Source of the DNA: Neckera pumila
Lineage: Eukaryota > Streptophyta > Bryopsida > Hypnales > Neckeraceae
Direction of reading: 5' to 3'
Length of the DNA stretch: 64,000 nucleotides
Assembly: GCA_963969595.1 (NCBI GenBank)
Contig: OZ018408.1
Span: 31,434,108 to 31,498,107 of the forward strand
Within the stretch, counting starts at the first letter, position 1, and the number at the start of each line of letters is the position of its first letter. The translations under genes were made by a program, and so were the position numbers. Below are positions 1 to 11,340 of this stretch, piece by piece. The notes beneath the pieces are model-generated. The model was not told the DNA's origin, did not search any database, and was given only the letters and a program-made list of their open reading frames with translations.

Positions 1-1130
1 ATATATATAACACATTGGATGGAGTACCTTCACATTTAGTGGTTTAGAATACAAATATACTTGAAGCTATTGGCTTTTAGGGAGTAAACATCCTTTAATT
101 TTGTTGAATGTTTCTTTTGTATTAACATTCAATTCTCACATGGAGCCATGATTTGCCTCTAAATTGTTTTCACTTGAAGTTTGCCTTGTTACATGTGGAT
201 GTAGTGTCTATTTCCATATGCAAATGACAAAGTTGCTTCAAAATGATTTATTTCATAATTAATGGGACAATTTGTTGGCATTATACATTGTGAATGTAGA
301 AATAATGTCATTGTTTTGAGTTCAAACTTGGGTTTGATTTATATGCAAAAGTTACAAATGCCAATTTTTGTGGGTGAATTTAATACATAGAGCTAAAAGG
401 AACACTTTAACTCTTCACTACCCAGCCCGAGTTGGCGTCAGCAACACGCTCCTACAGGTCGCAATGGAGAATCCTAGTTGCAAGTCCAATATGGGTGGAA
501 TTTCACGAATCCAACCGTAACAACGAGCATGAATGTAGAGGCGACACAAGATGCATAAGAAAATTCAATGTTGATCGACCAGAGATGCAGATTTTTGCAC
601 TTGATGAAGACCAAACTAGTGAGGGTTGGCTCTTTTTTGGGTGTGTCGCCGGACGATTGCATGTGATTGCAGACAAGAGGAACTTCAAATCCAGAAAGGA
701 GTAAGAAGGATTCACAAAGACCAGTAAAGCAAAAATTTGATGAAAAAATTGGCACACAAGATGATGAGAATACCAAACGGGAGGAAATAAAGCACCACGC
801 AGTTGTTGATGGCTAACCGGGGGTGACCGGAAGTAGGTAGCCGGTGCCACGAGATGCAGCCGGTACACACCAAACAGTTTGGTGAGGTACAAAACTACTC
901 CACGCGCTTTGATGGAGAGGGAGAATTGCCATTCCTTGAACGCAAAGACAACGACGACATTCATAAGTGGATCCATACAACACTTTTCACCTCAAAGCTC
1001 TACAATCTCAGAATAACAAATCCGAGGAACTACAACACCCAACATTCTAGTGAGCAATTTTGGATCTTCCACAAAAATTGAAAATTGCTTAGATACAGAA
1101 CATGAGTTCAAAAATTCATAAGTGGATCTG
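1..1130. other. no recognisable gene
   Basis: The first 400 bases are AT-rich without long frames. Positions 430 to 1100 are less AT-rich and hold only short overlapping frames on both strands (for example a 75-codon plus frame from 854) that I cannot assign. A short near-repeat of an 'aagtggatc' stretch occurs near 966 and 1121. The segment may be the far flank of the piggyBac relic that follows, but I see no terminal repeat proving it. Confidence 0.5.
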
Positions 1131-1149
1131 TACAAAAATTTGGTAGGCA

Positions 1150-2979
1150 ACGAGTTAGCTGCGCACTTGGCGTACTGCAGATTCCGAGGTACGTAGGGCC
1201 CATTTCCTCGATGAGTGGACCTTTGTAAAATAAGAGTCCTGGAACATGAAAACAAAGCCGCAGGCGAGGCAATGCACAGCCTATTTTTGCTTGCAAGCGC
1301 AGCACCTCTTTTGAATGTGGGCGTGGGTTTGTATATAATGCAATGCAGAGGGGTTCTTGTTCCACGCTGAATTAGTCCGAGGAAGTGACAATTTGGACGT
1401 TATCAGGGCAAAAGCAACCTGATACATGAATTTCCTTTCTCCCCTAGCACGTCGGTCATGGCGGTAATAAACCCACGCATTGTGAAGCACGGAATCCACT
1501 GTAAACATTAGATACTTGTGCCACCACTTATTGCTGTGGAACTGGGTAGTGTAATCCTTTTGCATTTGATCAATAAGGTCCACACCACGCATATTGGATT
1601 GGTACTCTATTTGTTGCGGTGTGGTTGGAATCTCTTCCCTCACTCCCTTCAGCCAACATCGCACCATAGCAGGTCCTGTGGTATCCATTGATGTGCTCAA
1701 AAAAGCAACAAGATTGGAATTGTTCGAAACCATGGCTCCCATAGTTCCACTTGAGTGCCTCGTCCAAAAGAAAGTTGACCTCGAATGATCGCCTCTCTTG
1801 AAGCCACATAGAGCTGAGGGGAAGCCTATACGGTAGCCTCGGACCGTCCCTGTAGCAAATATTCCCCGTCACAGCAGGGCATCAAAGAGAGCGGTGCTGT
1901 AGAAATAGTTAAAATCCACATATACATTGTGACCCCTGTGTTGAAGACCAGCCGTCAGCTCATGCACAACTCGCTCCTCCAAGCCCGCTTCAGATTCCCC
2001 AGCTCGCTTTCCAAGGTAAGGAATCATGTTCCAGATGTAACCTGACTCCGGACAAACTGCTGCCCAAATCTTGAATCTATAGCGCGTCGGTTTGGCAGGC
2101 ATATATTGGCGACACGGCAACTAGAAGCCCCTGTAGGCAACCATGATTTCATTGCAAGTCACTCATTTTTTAGGGTTGTATAGTCGCTGCAACACCAAAA
2201 CGAAATGCTCTAGGAGCCACCATACCTTGTAGAGCTTGTCGTAGTTTGGATCTTCCTTGTCGCGGCATGCGGTGCTATTATCCACGTAGTGGATGCAACG
2301 CAAGAGATTTTCAAATCTCTTTGTAGAGAAAACTAGGGGAAATACCCCGCAACGCCAGAAGCTATCCTCTCGCCAATAGTCCTGAATTGAAGGCGAGGTC
2401 TTCAGGCCCATCAAAATTGTGACGCCAAAAAAGGCTCAAATCTCCATTCTCGTGGTTGGAGACCACCTTTGGCCACCGTTACAGCCTGGGGCTCTGCCTT
2501 TACGTCTCGGATCATGGAGATTGGTACACTGCTATAGGGCATATGCATTTGTTTGGGCCACAATTTGGTCAATGCAATCGTCATCAAGCCATCGGTCAAC
2601 AAATGAGCACACTAGGGGGCTTGCTTTGAGTGTAGCGTTGCGTTGGCCTAGGAAAAGGTCCACCAAAGGTGGTAAGGTCGCCAATCAGGGTGGAGCATGC
2701 CTGATCCCACTTGGAGTCCTCATATAAGTGTTAGATTTGCTCTACAACGGTTGCCTGCACTAGGTCTACAAATGTGTATTCCCAATATCTCTCCATGTCG
2801 AAAGGCTCATCCTCACTGACAGATACATCTTCGTCATCAATCAGAAGCCAATCTGAGTTATTCTAATCGGATGAATTAGTACCTGAAAAGTTTGCAAAGT
2901 TGGGAACCCAAGCTGTATCTCAGGAATCATTGGTCCACCCACCTTCAGACTCCAGAATGCCAAACTTTGATGTTGCCAT
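1150..2979 (-). pseudogene. decayed piggyBac-type (PGBD, DDE_Tnp_1_7) transposase
   Basis: Read on minus from a possible ATG at 2979-2977, conceptual translation gives an acidic N-terminus (around 2860-2790), then piggyBac core motifs in order: PSIQDYWREDSFWR and the frame to about 2163; the QYMPAKPTRYRFKIWA block near 2110 with PESGYIWNMIPY; GHNVYVDFNYF near 1930; NMRGVDLIDQMQKDY near 1590; and a C-terminal cysteine/histidine cluster (CCACKQK, then HCLACGF) near 1300-1240. PiggyBac transposases cut and paste at TTAA with a DDD-type catalytic core, and the C-terminal Cys-rich domain is typical of the family. The frame is broken several times: in-frame stops in the N-terminal part (near 2919 and 2730), frame changes near 2410, 2130 and 1870, and a TAG inside the C-terminal finger near 1286. 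It is a relic, not a working enzyme. I see no TTAA-CCC termini immediately around it. Confidence 0.85.
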
Positions 2980-3650
2980 GATTGGTTGTCATGGTATGGT
3001 ATAGGCATCGTTGCTTCCCCTTGCCGAGTTTGTATTATCGGATAATATGGATGTCACCTCGCCCTGGCTCTGCAGATGTCCAATTGAGGCATTTTCAACA
3101 CTCGTGGGACTCCTTACCCCTAGGTCCATGGTCAATGCCAAGTCCAAAGGTATTGGAATCACCAACGCCGGTCGCCAATCCAGACGCAATCCTTCTCAAA
3201 TTCGAGAAGATGGTGGATCCTCCGCAGCCAAGCTGGTGACTAATCCCCCAAATTCTCCTTCACCTGTCGCAATATCAAAAGCGCTTTGTAGGTTGATGGC
3301 GCGCCCAAGTGGATTCCCCAACGAACTCAATGCTCTATTTTTAGCCTATCTTGTCGCCTTTGGAGGCAACATTTGCGTCTCGACTGGTCCATGTGCTCCT
3401 TGGATGCAGTCGCTTCCCGGATTCTTAATGTCCTATCCCGTCGCGTATGTTGCTGCCGGTGATCGCATCCGACACCAAGCAATTGTGAGGGCGAGCGGGA
3501 GTATTATTGCTCCCAGAGGAGACACGCATTGTACTCCTGGTACCCATTCCTCCAACTACATTCCCCGAGCCTTCCCTGAGACTCCCATTTGGCCTCCCCC
3601 ATCCACCCCTCCCCGAGCCACCTTATCCAACTGCGACACCCGTCTGTGCA
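2980..3650. other. GC-richer spacer with an unassigned open frame
   Basis: A 225-codon plus-strand frame (3011-3688) is open here, but its translation has no recognisable domain, is proline/serine rich and runs into the neighbouring MITE. The segment directly abuts the putative start of the piggyBac relic and may be its old 5' flank. I do not call a gene. Confidence 0.35.
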
Positions 3651-3821
3651 CACTACAAGAAAATAGTGTCCGAATTGACACGTCCTAATTGACTAAAACG
3701 TCCGAATTGACAAAATCCTGTCAAAAAAATGTCCAAATTGACAGATTATTAACAAAATAATGTCCAAATTGACAAAAAACTGACAAAAAAATGTCCAAAT
3801 TGACACTACTCCCTTGTAGTG
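3651..3821. mobile_element. CACTA-type MITE
   Basis: The element starts CACTACAAGA and ends with the inverse CTTGTAGTG. These are the terminal bases of CACTA (CMC/EnSpm) DNA transposons. The 171-bp interior is a run of about five degenerate units built on the core gtccaaattgaca. There is no coding capacity. The expected 3-bp target duplication is not clean. A second element with the same ends lies at 26749-26913. Confidence 0.75.
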
Positions 3822-6240
3822 GTAGTAGCATCAGATCCACTTGGTGCGCCAATGTTCATGGCCGATTTTTTTGTCTGGTTCTCCATGTTGTTTTGAATTC
3901 CTACAATTGAAGTGTTATGTGACATGGCCATCGCTCAACGGATCCTCCCCTGCTCGTAAGGTGGTCTTGTGTCCAAGTCAGCTGTAGCCTTTGCCCTCGC
4001 TTGGCCCTTCATGATCTTCAGCAGTGGGCCACTGTTTATTGCGCAGAAATAAATTCAAGAACGCAGGAATTCCTCGCTCATCTCCTTCTATGTATTGCTC
4101 AGTCCACCTGAGCAATCTTCCAATGTGGCGTTGGCACAGGTCCCGTGTGGTCGCTTTATTCCCACCCTTAGAATAAAGTGTACACAAGGCCAGGTTCTAG
4201 TTTTTGTCGTAGTTAAATCTCTATTGGGTGTTAAAACGTATAATCCAATTACGCCTTTCAAGCAATGGATCTTTTGATGTTGTTCCTAGTGTTAGCTTTG
4301 TCCACTTCTAATTGCTATAAAATCCAAAAGATGTTAGTGTTGTTCAGATGGTTTTTACTATGACCGATTAACAATCAAACTTTGAATTGGTATTAGCCTA
4401 GAAGCAAATAAACAAAATGGTTTAATGGGTAGGGTTTGGTTTACCCTTTCCAAATGGTGAAGAAAGCTGAAGTTAACCTAAATTCCTAACAGATAATTGG
4501 GGCGGAAGTGATTTATAATTAATATCTTTTAGATAATTTTTGATAAGTTCTTACCCTTACCAATAGAAGACAAATTCAACTTGTTTCTAAACTAAATAGT
4601 TTTACCTTAGAGATGTTACTTCTATACTTGTTGTGGTAAAAACGTAATTACTTTTGACTTTTTGATGTAAGATAATTTATTGATGAATTTTGACCATATC
4701 GGTTCATCAAAATTCTTACGTAATTCTTTTTTACCTTAAGTTCCTAATTTTTTACTTCTTAGTTAATTGGTTTTATTGATGAATTTTGATTGTGTTGGTT
4801 CATCAAAATTCTTATGTAATTTTTTTTTACTTTCTACTTCTAATGTGAATTGGTTTTACTATCGATATTTGATTTTTATCTTATAGTTAAAATAAAAGTA
4901 CTTTTGACTTCCTAGGTAAAAGTTATTTTACGACTGAATTTTGACCGTTATCCGATTCACCAAAATTCTTCCGTATTTTATTTTTTATTTTGGAAATTCA
5001 AAAACTACTTCTACTTTGATCTTTGGTTTTCACTTTTACTGTAAAATTTAAATAACCTAAAAGAAATTCTATTGGTTAACTTCTATTTTTTCCTTCCTAC
5101 TTTTACTACTATTTCCTATTCAAAATAAATGTTGGAAATTTCTAGTACGATAGCTATTTGGAAATTATAAATTCTTAATCATTTGAGCTCAATTTTCTAT
5201 TGTAAATTTTAAACTCCTTGATAAATTGATTTTGGATAATTCTTTCTAATTTGTTTCTTAATTTCTATCTTAATTTCGAATTTCTTTTATCTTTTGGAAT
5301 TTTTATCCTATTCCTAATTGCAATTGTTTCCTAAAAGCTATTCAGATTTCCTATCTAATTCTAAGTTTCAATTCCTATTTCTTGTGGTTCTTTATGTTTG
5401 TAAATTGCATTCCAACTTCTTAATTCCACAATGTTAATCCTAATTAACAATCCTAATCTAATTTACTAAGTTGCACAATTAACTAACAAAACAATAAAAG
5501 AAAGGATTTTTAAAAACTTACTCCAAAAATCACGGATTCAATGATGCCATCCTCGTTTCTCATCATCGTGATCTCGTTGTAGTCAAAGATAGAGTCCATG
5601 TCTCCTTTTTTCTTTTCTTTTTAATATAAGAAAAAACCGATTCTTTTTGTATTTTTCTTTCTTTTCTTTTTTCTTTATAATTTTCCTTCTTTTAGAGATA
5701 TTTTTGAAAACAAATCTAATCCTATCAAATCTAATCTAATGAAACTTTTGCTAATGACGTAAAAGTCAATCAACTAAGAAATAAACTTTGTCAAGTTTTT
5801 CCTACTAATACTAATTTGAGAACAATTCCCAAAGTCAAACTATTCTTTATTTCATTTTTTCTCCTTCTTTTTCTTCTAATCTAATTAAAAACGTGGCTAA
5901 TAAAGTCAACTATGCTTGGTTAGAAGCCTAATATTGACTTTTGGGTCTCTAAATCCTTACTTCTATAATTATCCAAATTCTAAACTTTGTGAAGTATTTT
6001 GTTGCAACAACTTGAAAGACGAGTGCTTCTAGTTCCCAAATGTTTGAAAGTGAGATCCAGAATAAGATGATTGCAACTCAGATGGTTTGTTCATTTTGTT
6101 TTTTTCAAGAGAATTTGATCTGTCTGGAGAGTTGCAGCTCCAAACGGGTGAAGAGACCAGATGACCTGGTTGACTTTGAGGACCTGGATGTAAGGTAAGC
6201 TCCCTCTCTTTGATGCTTGATCTGGCCACTTGTGACTTGA
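3822..6240. other. AT-rich non-coding stretch with weak tandem repeats
   Basis: No gene is visible. A minus frame at 3978-4187 is unassigned. Around 4670-5000 three degenerate copies of a roughly 100-150 bp unit carry the landmark gaattttga...ttcatcaaaattctt (near 4685, 4781 and 4935). The rest is T-rich low-complexity sequence. Confidence 0.5.
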
Positions 6241-6805
6241 GGTGCTCTGGTGCTTCTCTCCCTTGTGTGAAATTTAAAATTTCTAAGCTAATAACTTGCT
6301 GGAGCTCTGATAATTCTCTCCCTTGTGTAAATCTGAAATTTTCAAGCTAAATAACTTACTGAAGCTTTGGTGCTTCTCTCCCTTATGGAAAATCTGAAAT
6401 TTCTAAGCTAATAACTTGCTGGAGCTCAAGTACTTCCCTCCCTTGTGTAATCTGAAATCTTCAAGCTAAATAACTTGTTGGAGTTCTAATGTGATTTCTC
6501 CCTTATGTAAATCTGAAATTTTCAAGCTAAATAACTTGGTGGAGCTCTGATATGATCTCTCCCTTGTGTAATCTGAAATTTTCAAGCTAAATAACTTGCT
6601 GGAGCTCTGATGTGATCTGGTCCTTGAGCAAGTATGAAATTCTAAGCCGAATAGCTTTTAAGGAACTCTGATGTTCTCTGGTCCTTATCAAATTTGAAAT
6701 TTCTAGCTTGATAGCTTGCTGGTTGACTCTGAGACTCTCTTCCTTGTGTGAAATTTGAATTTTGAGCTTAGTGGCTTGCTGGGGAGCTCTGGTATTTCTT
6801 GCTTG
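6241..6805. repeat. 60-bp minisatellite, about nine copies
   Basis: Units start at 6241, 6301, 6361, 6421, 6481, 6541, 6601, 6661 and 6721 with a partial tenth. Each carries the landmarks ggagctctg...ctctcccttgtgt...ctgaaat...aagctaa...aacttgct. The register stays at 60 bases although single units differ by substitutions and compensating small indels. No unit has a long open frame throughout. Confidence 0.9.
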
Positions 6806-6899
6806 TTTTGGTCCCTGGTTTGGAGTTCTTGTTCTAGATTTTTAATCCTACTTCTAATGGCTATTGCTCGCCTCCTTCAATCTCCCTTTGGAGACCCCT

Positions 6900-7190
6900 T
6901 AATCCAAATTTTAAAGACGGAAAATTCTAACTAAGTGCAAAAGCTTCGCCGTCCAGGAGGATAGGGTTAAACTTCTAAACAAGTTTTGGCAAGAAAATTC
7001 TGAATGAAATAAAAGCTAAGTCTGGGGCGATAGCTTCGCCGTATTAGAGGGGTTAACCTCAACATATGGATGATTTTGACAAGGGAACTTGGTTTATTCT
7101 AAAGAAAACTAAGTTCAGGGCGATAGCTTTGCCGTATTATAGGGGTTAACCTCAATTTCTGGACAACTTGGACAATGGAAATTCTTAAAA
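6900..7190. repeat. three-copy tandem repeat of about 90 bp
   Basis: The landmark agcttcgccgt (agctttgccgt in the third copy) followed by ggggttaac recurs near 6942, 7032 and 7125. Intervening sequence (gacaagggaa/ggcaagaaaa) is also shared. Function unknown. Confidence 0.75.
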
Positions 7191-8911
7191 CTCGACGGTA
7201 AGAGCTTGGTTCCAACCCAAACCTCTCCAAAACACTTATGACTCTTCTATGGACAATGTTTTCAAACGTCAAGGCTCTAGGAAATGTTCTATGACGTGAG
7301 TCAAGATATCCCACACAAGGAGCTCGGTTTGAAGGGGTTAGAAACCACGATTTTTTCTAAACATCAACAAAAAGAAACATACAACGTGGATAACCTCAAT
7401 TCAAGTACGTGTAAGCAAATAAGCAATTCAAAGGGACCCCAACATCCTTTGAAAGAGCTCAAAACACAAGAGAATGTTTGATAAAAGTCAAGGAGAAAAG
7501 CTCCAAATGCATTAAACAAATATTTGGTAGAAAACCGCCAATTCCAACAACGTGGCTGCGTTTTGGTCAAAACTTTACAAAGAATAAATGGGGTGTGAAG
7601 TGAGGGGAGGGAGAGGCCTTATATACTTGCTCAAGGCCTCACCTTTCCCCTCAATTTCCTAATTTAACTTTGTAGATAATTTCAAATTTACTAATTAAAA
7701 TTCTACATTACTGCTATGATCACTCTAACTTTTGGAGAAATGCTCCAAATTCTAAATCGGTTGTGCCATTGTCTTTAGAAGATCCAAATTAATCCGAAGG
7801 CCCTCTTACCCCATATTTCTAAACCATTTTGTATGTAAAAACCAACGTTCAGCATATTGCCTAAAAAAGTAAAAATCCAATTGTTGGAGATAATTTTATC
7901 TTCAAAATTTGATTGGCAAGGGTTGTCAAGGAGGTCCAAGATAGTAAGAAAAGAGTCCAAGTTTACTCCAATCGGAATTCAGGAGCTCCTGGTGTGCCGG
8001 TCAACATAACAAATCTTTTAAAATCCGTTAAAATTTTGTTAGAGCCGCCGGTTCTGGTACTTGTTGGGGTCGGAATGTGATGGAATTTGGTCGGCCATTT
8101 TATTAGCACTAAAAATTCTATCTTGATTTTTAGTGGGATTTTATCGCCACTTTGGGATTTTCTAGGAATTTCCTAATGCGTAAAAGCACAGTTGACTTCC
8201 CAAGGAGTCATTTCTGTAATTCGGAAAATTACAAAACTTTTTGGGCAACTTTTTGGAAGTTTCCAAATGCCATGTGCAAACTTACAACTTCTTTTGCACT
8301 AATCTAAGGCGTGTGTGATTTACAACCTTTCAGTTTAATTCCCACCCGAGGGGGAAATCATTCTCAATATAAGTTAATTCCCTCTCGGGGGGGGGATCGT
8401 TCTTGATCAAGGGGATCTAGCCTTCTAGCTTCTTTGTTACGCTCCTGGCAGGTTTCTTGGTCAAAACCTCCGTTTTTGGCCCGCGGATTGCTTGTATTCT
8501 CGGTTTATGATTTTTCCTATACTGGTACATGACTTCTTTTCTATCCTCTATTTTCTATCCTCTATTTTCTATCCTAAGTATTTCACATGCCCTTCAAAAG
8601 TCTATTTCTGGATGGTTTTGTAGTTCAGCCATCAGGCTTAATTCCACCTGAATCGTCAAATGTTCTTTGAATTGCTTAAATAGGCTTAATATTAGCTCAT
8701 AGTAGTAGTTAGAGTGGTTCTAAGTTTTTTGGTCAAATCATATTTCATATGTAGGGATTTCCTCCAAATATCACATGAACATACTTATACTATCTTTTAA
8801 ACCCTAATTAATCCTAAATATGAGCAAAAAGCGAAAAAAATAAAATTTTGAGGTTCAAGTGCTAACTTGGGGGCTCATATATGGCCAGTTGTGCGTCCTT
8901 GGCTCACTACC
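7191..8911. other. no recognisable gene
   Basis: Mixed-composition sequence with only short frames. Two similar G-rich blocks (cccgagggggaaatcatt and ctcgggggggggatcgtt) at about 8344 and 8384 look like a small local duplication, and a short 'tctatcctctattt' tandem lies near 8540-8575. Confidence 0.5.
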
Positions 8912-9620
8912 CTAGTGATGCTTGTGTCGTAGTTGTAGCAACAATAGGAGAAAATCCTCCTGCAAGCAATTGACAACTTTTTGAGCTATGTCCTTGCTCG
9001 CACCCTTTTTGATTGCCCAGTGCAACAATTGGTCTTGCACCTTAAAACCCTCCTCCTTTGTAGCCCAGCCAGCCCACAAGGCAGTCGTCATTTCCAAGTC
9101 ACAAGTAGAACATGAAGCAAATCTTCTGGTTATTTGACGTTGTGAGTGAAGGTAGTGCGCTGCCGTGTCCTCCTCCACTTGCAAGTCCTTGCAAGCCGCC
9201 TTTTCCTCAGTGCAACTCCAAAAATGATGAATTTGGCTCCTCTTGCCACTCTTCTTCCTCATACCGCTCCCCCATTGTACCAAAACCACCCTTGGATCCT
9301 CTCCAAATGTGTTGCACAGAAGGGTACAATGTTCTTTCCAACTGCAAGTCACAATTTGGTGGTCGTTATTGGCACACCCTAAACCCAAACCAGCCAAATC
9401 CACTCTCATGCTGCCACAAATGATTTCTACGGAAACCCTAAAAGCTCTCCAGCCATTTTGTCTCAGGCTCCCAGCCTTCAGAAGTGGATCCAAGGCCAAT
9501 AGTCTCCCACTGGCAAATATTGGTCACATTTGGGACATCTTGGGCCAACGGCCATGCCTCGCGTTTCATCGTCAATGAATTCGCCCTTCGCCAAGTGCTC
9601 TGCAACAATGTGATCACCAA
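8912..9620 (-). pseudogene. unrecognised degenerate coding relic
   Basis: Two overlapping minus frames (60 codons from 9620, 195 codons from 9499) translate into non-repetitive protein-like sequence with a Cys pair (CSTC near 9110) and Lys/Glu-rich segments. I do not recognise the family. Composition is richer in GC than the surrounding AT-rich DNA. The frames lack an obvious start context, and the shift between them suggests a decayed gene, possibly transposon-derived. Confidence 0.3.
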
Positions 9621-11043
9621 ACTAAAGCCGTCATCACCCTCACAATTCTCACTAGTATAATCAAGTTCAATTCTGTCCCCCCTATCCCAGATTCACTCTT
9701 GTCGAGTGCAGGCATTTTTTCAATCCTAAGCGGCTAGAATCTGTCCCCTTTGGCGGTTTAGGATTAAAAGAACGTAGTGTGTGATGAATATGACTTCTTC
9801 TTTTTAATTAAAACTATTCATAGCATGCCAAAAATTGAAGAAATTTAGAAAATTTAATAATTATAGGGTACTAAGAATTAAAATGTCCTTCAATAATACC
9901 CCCTCTTTGATATTGTCCTAAGCTCAAGAGGGTCTAAAGTATTTTGAGGAGTGTACATGTGGGGTCTAGAAGCAAACTTTATACTTTCCTAAATACAAAG
10001 TGCACTAATTCAATTAGCAAGAAATCCAGAAAAACTTGATCTCTCCTTTTATAGAATGAATTTATATCTGCATAAAAAGATTTGGTTTATTCCATTTAGA
10101 TTAATGATGTAAAAGCTTTGAAGAGTCTTATTTTGCATGCCATCAATATTTTGTGGAAGGAATAACATAATGGATCTCCTTTTAAACTCAATTTTCACAA
10201 TTATTCAAGGAAAATAAGTCCATAGGGTGTAGATTACCATTATTTATTATAATAGTATTACTGTTAGAACTCACACATTTCAATTTCATTTTTGAACTAA
10301 AACTGATAATTTGATTTTTCCTTCCATCAAATGCTCTACTTCCACTTGAAAATTATTTAAAGAATGAGATTCATTTTTCTTTAATATTTTTTGGAGGATT
10401 TTAAACTGAAGTTCCTCCTGTTATGATTCAAAAATTTGTAGAATAATTTTGTATTATAAAAAGATTCAAAGTTTAAAAACCTAGTGTGGCAACTTCAAAA
10501 AAATACAATTATTTTCACTTTGAATACTAATATCTTACAGTCTACTTGGTCAAAGTCTTTGAAGTTTTTCACACGTTCTCATGTAAAGTTGATGCAAGAT
10601 TTTATTTTTAGATGTGCAATTTTTATTAATTTTATCTGTTTTAGTTGTTTAAAATTTGGAGAGGTTATTAATGAAATATAGTCCTCGAATTTTAGGGATT
10701 AAGGAATACAATGAAAGTAAATGAGTGGTTTTTGAAGTGAACCATACTTGTAGTAGCTAAACAATTTAATAATAGGGCTACAATGCTTTTTGTGCTACTA
10801 ATGATACTCAACTCAAGGTCTGGGGGACCTTATTTCTAGGTTGGAAGACCATGACAATGGAATCTCCACACTAATATTGGATCTTGGAAAGCATTACATT
10901 TCTATTGGAAATCAATTTTTCATTGATATTCTTTAGCTATTCATTTTTTATCCTACTAAAACTGTAAAAAATTGTTTGGAATACTAATCAACTATTTAAA
11001 AAATGAGTTTACAACCACAATGTCTTGATTTTTTTAATTTTAG
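9621..11043. other. AT-rich dispersed-repeat sequence, related to 13900-14620
   Basis: Segments at 10080-10180 and 10480-10610 resemble 14000-14120 and 14430-14550 (shared landmarks: tcttattttgcatgc/tcttattttgcaagc; ggtcaaagt.tttgaa; cacac.ttctcat). Both precede CCCCTAA-ended elements, so this is one dispersed family, orientation plus in both. No coding capacity seen. Confidence 0.45.
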
Positions 11044-11340
11044 CCCCTAAAGGGTAGAGACTATGTTTTCACCACACTATAAGAAACCCACATTTTAGGT
11101 GACGAGTCCTAATTTTTCTTGATGGATTTTAGTGGACATAGGGCATCATCAAATATTATAATCTTTCAATCCTTAATGATATTGTTGTGTTTTCTTTTCT
11201 TATGTGATTTCTAGCATGTCTAGTTTCAATTTGTATGGTTACAATTCAAAAAAATTGATTTAACTTATCAAAGTGCTAGCTTTTTGTTCAATTTAGAGTA
11301 AATTCCAAGAAGCTCAAAATTGGCCTTGGGCATTTAGGGG
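11044..11340 (+). mobile_element. shortened CCCCTAA-ended (piggyBac-like) element
   Basis: Begins CCCCTAAAGGGTAGAGAC and ends GCATTTAGGGG. The left end resembles the 923-bp subfamily seen at 15238 and 36904 (gactatg..ttttcacca). The right 190 bp match the right part of the 633-bp element at 40298-40930. Flanks are TTAG and TTAT rather than perfect TTAA, so one or both target copies have mutated. It looks like an internally deleted or chimeric copy. Confidence 0.5.

Noticed and set aside
3011..3688. 225-codon plus-strand frame
   Set aside because: No domain, Pro/Ser-rich, overlaps the CACTA MITE and antisense to the upstream flank of the piggyBac relic.
6241..6805. CRISPR-like regular array
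   Set aside because: The whole 60-bp unit repeats, with no conserved-repeat/unique-spacer alternation; eukaryotic context.
9112..9578. Overlapping plus frames of about 80-110 codons
   Set aside because: Pro/Ser-rich shadows of the minus-strand relic at 8912-9620.
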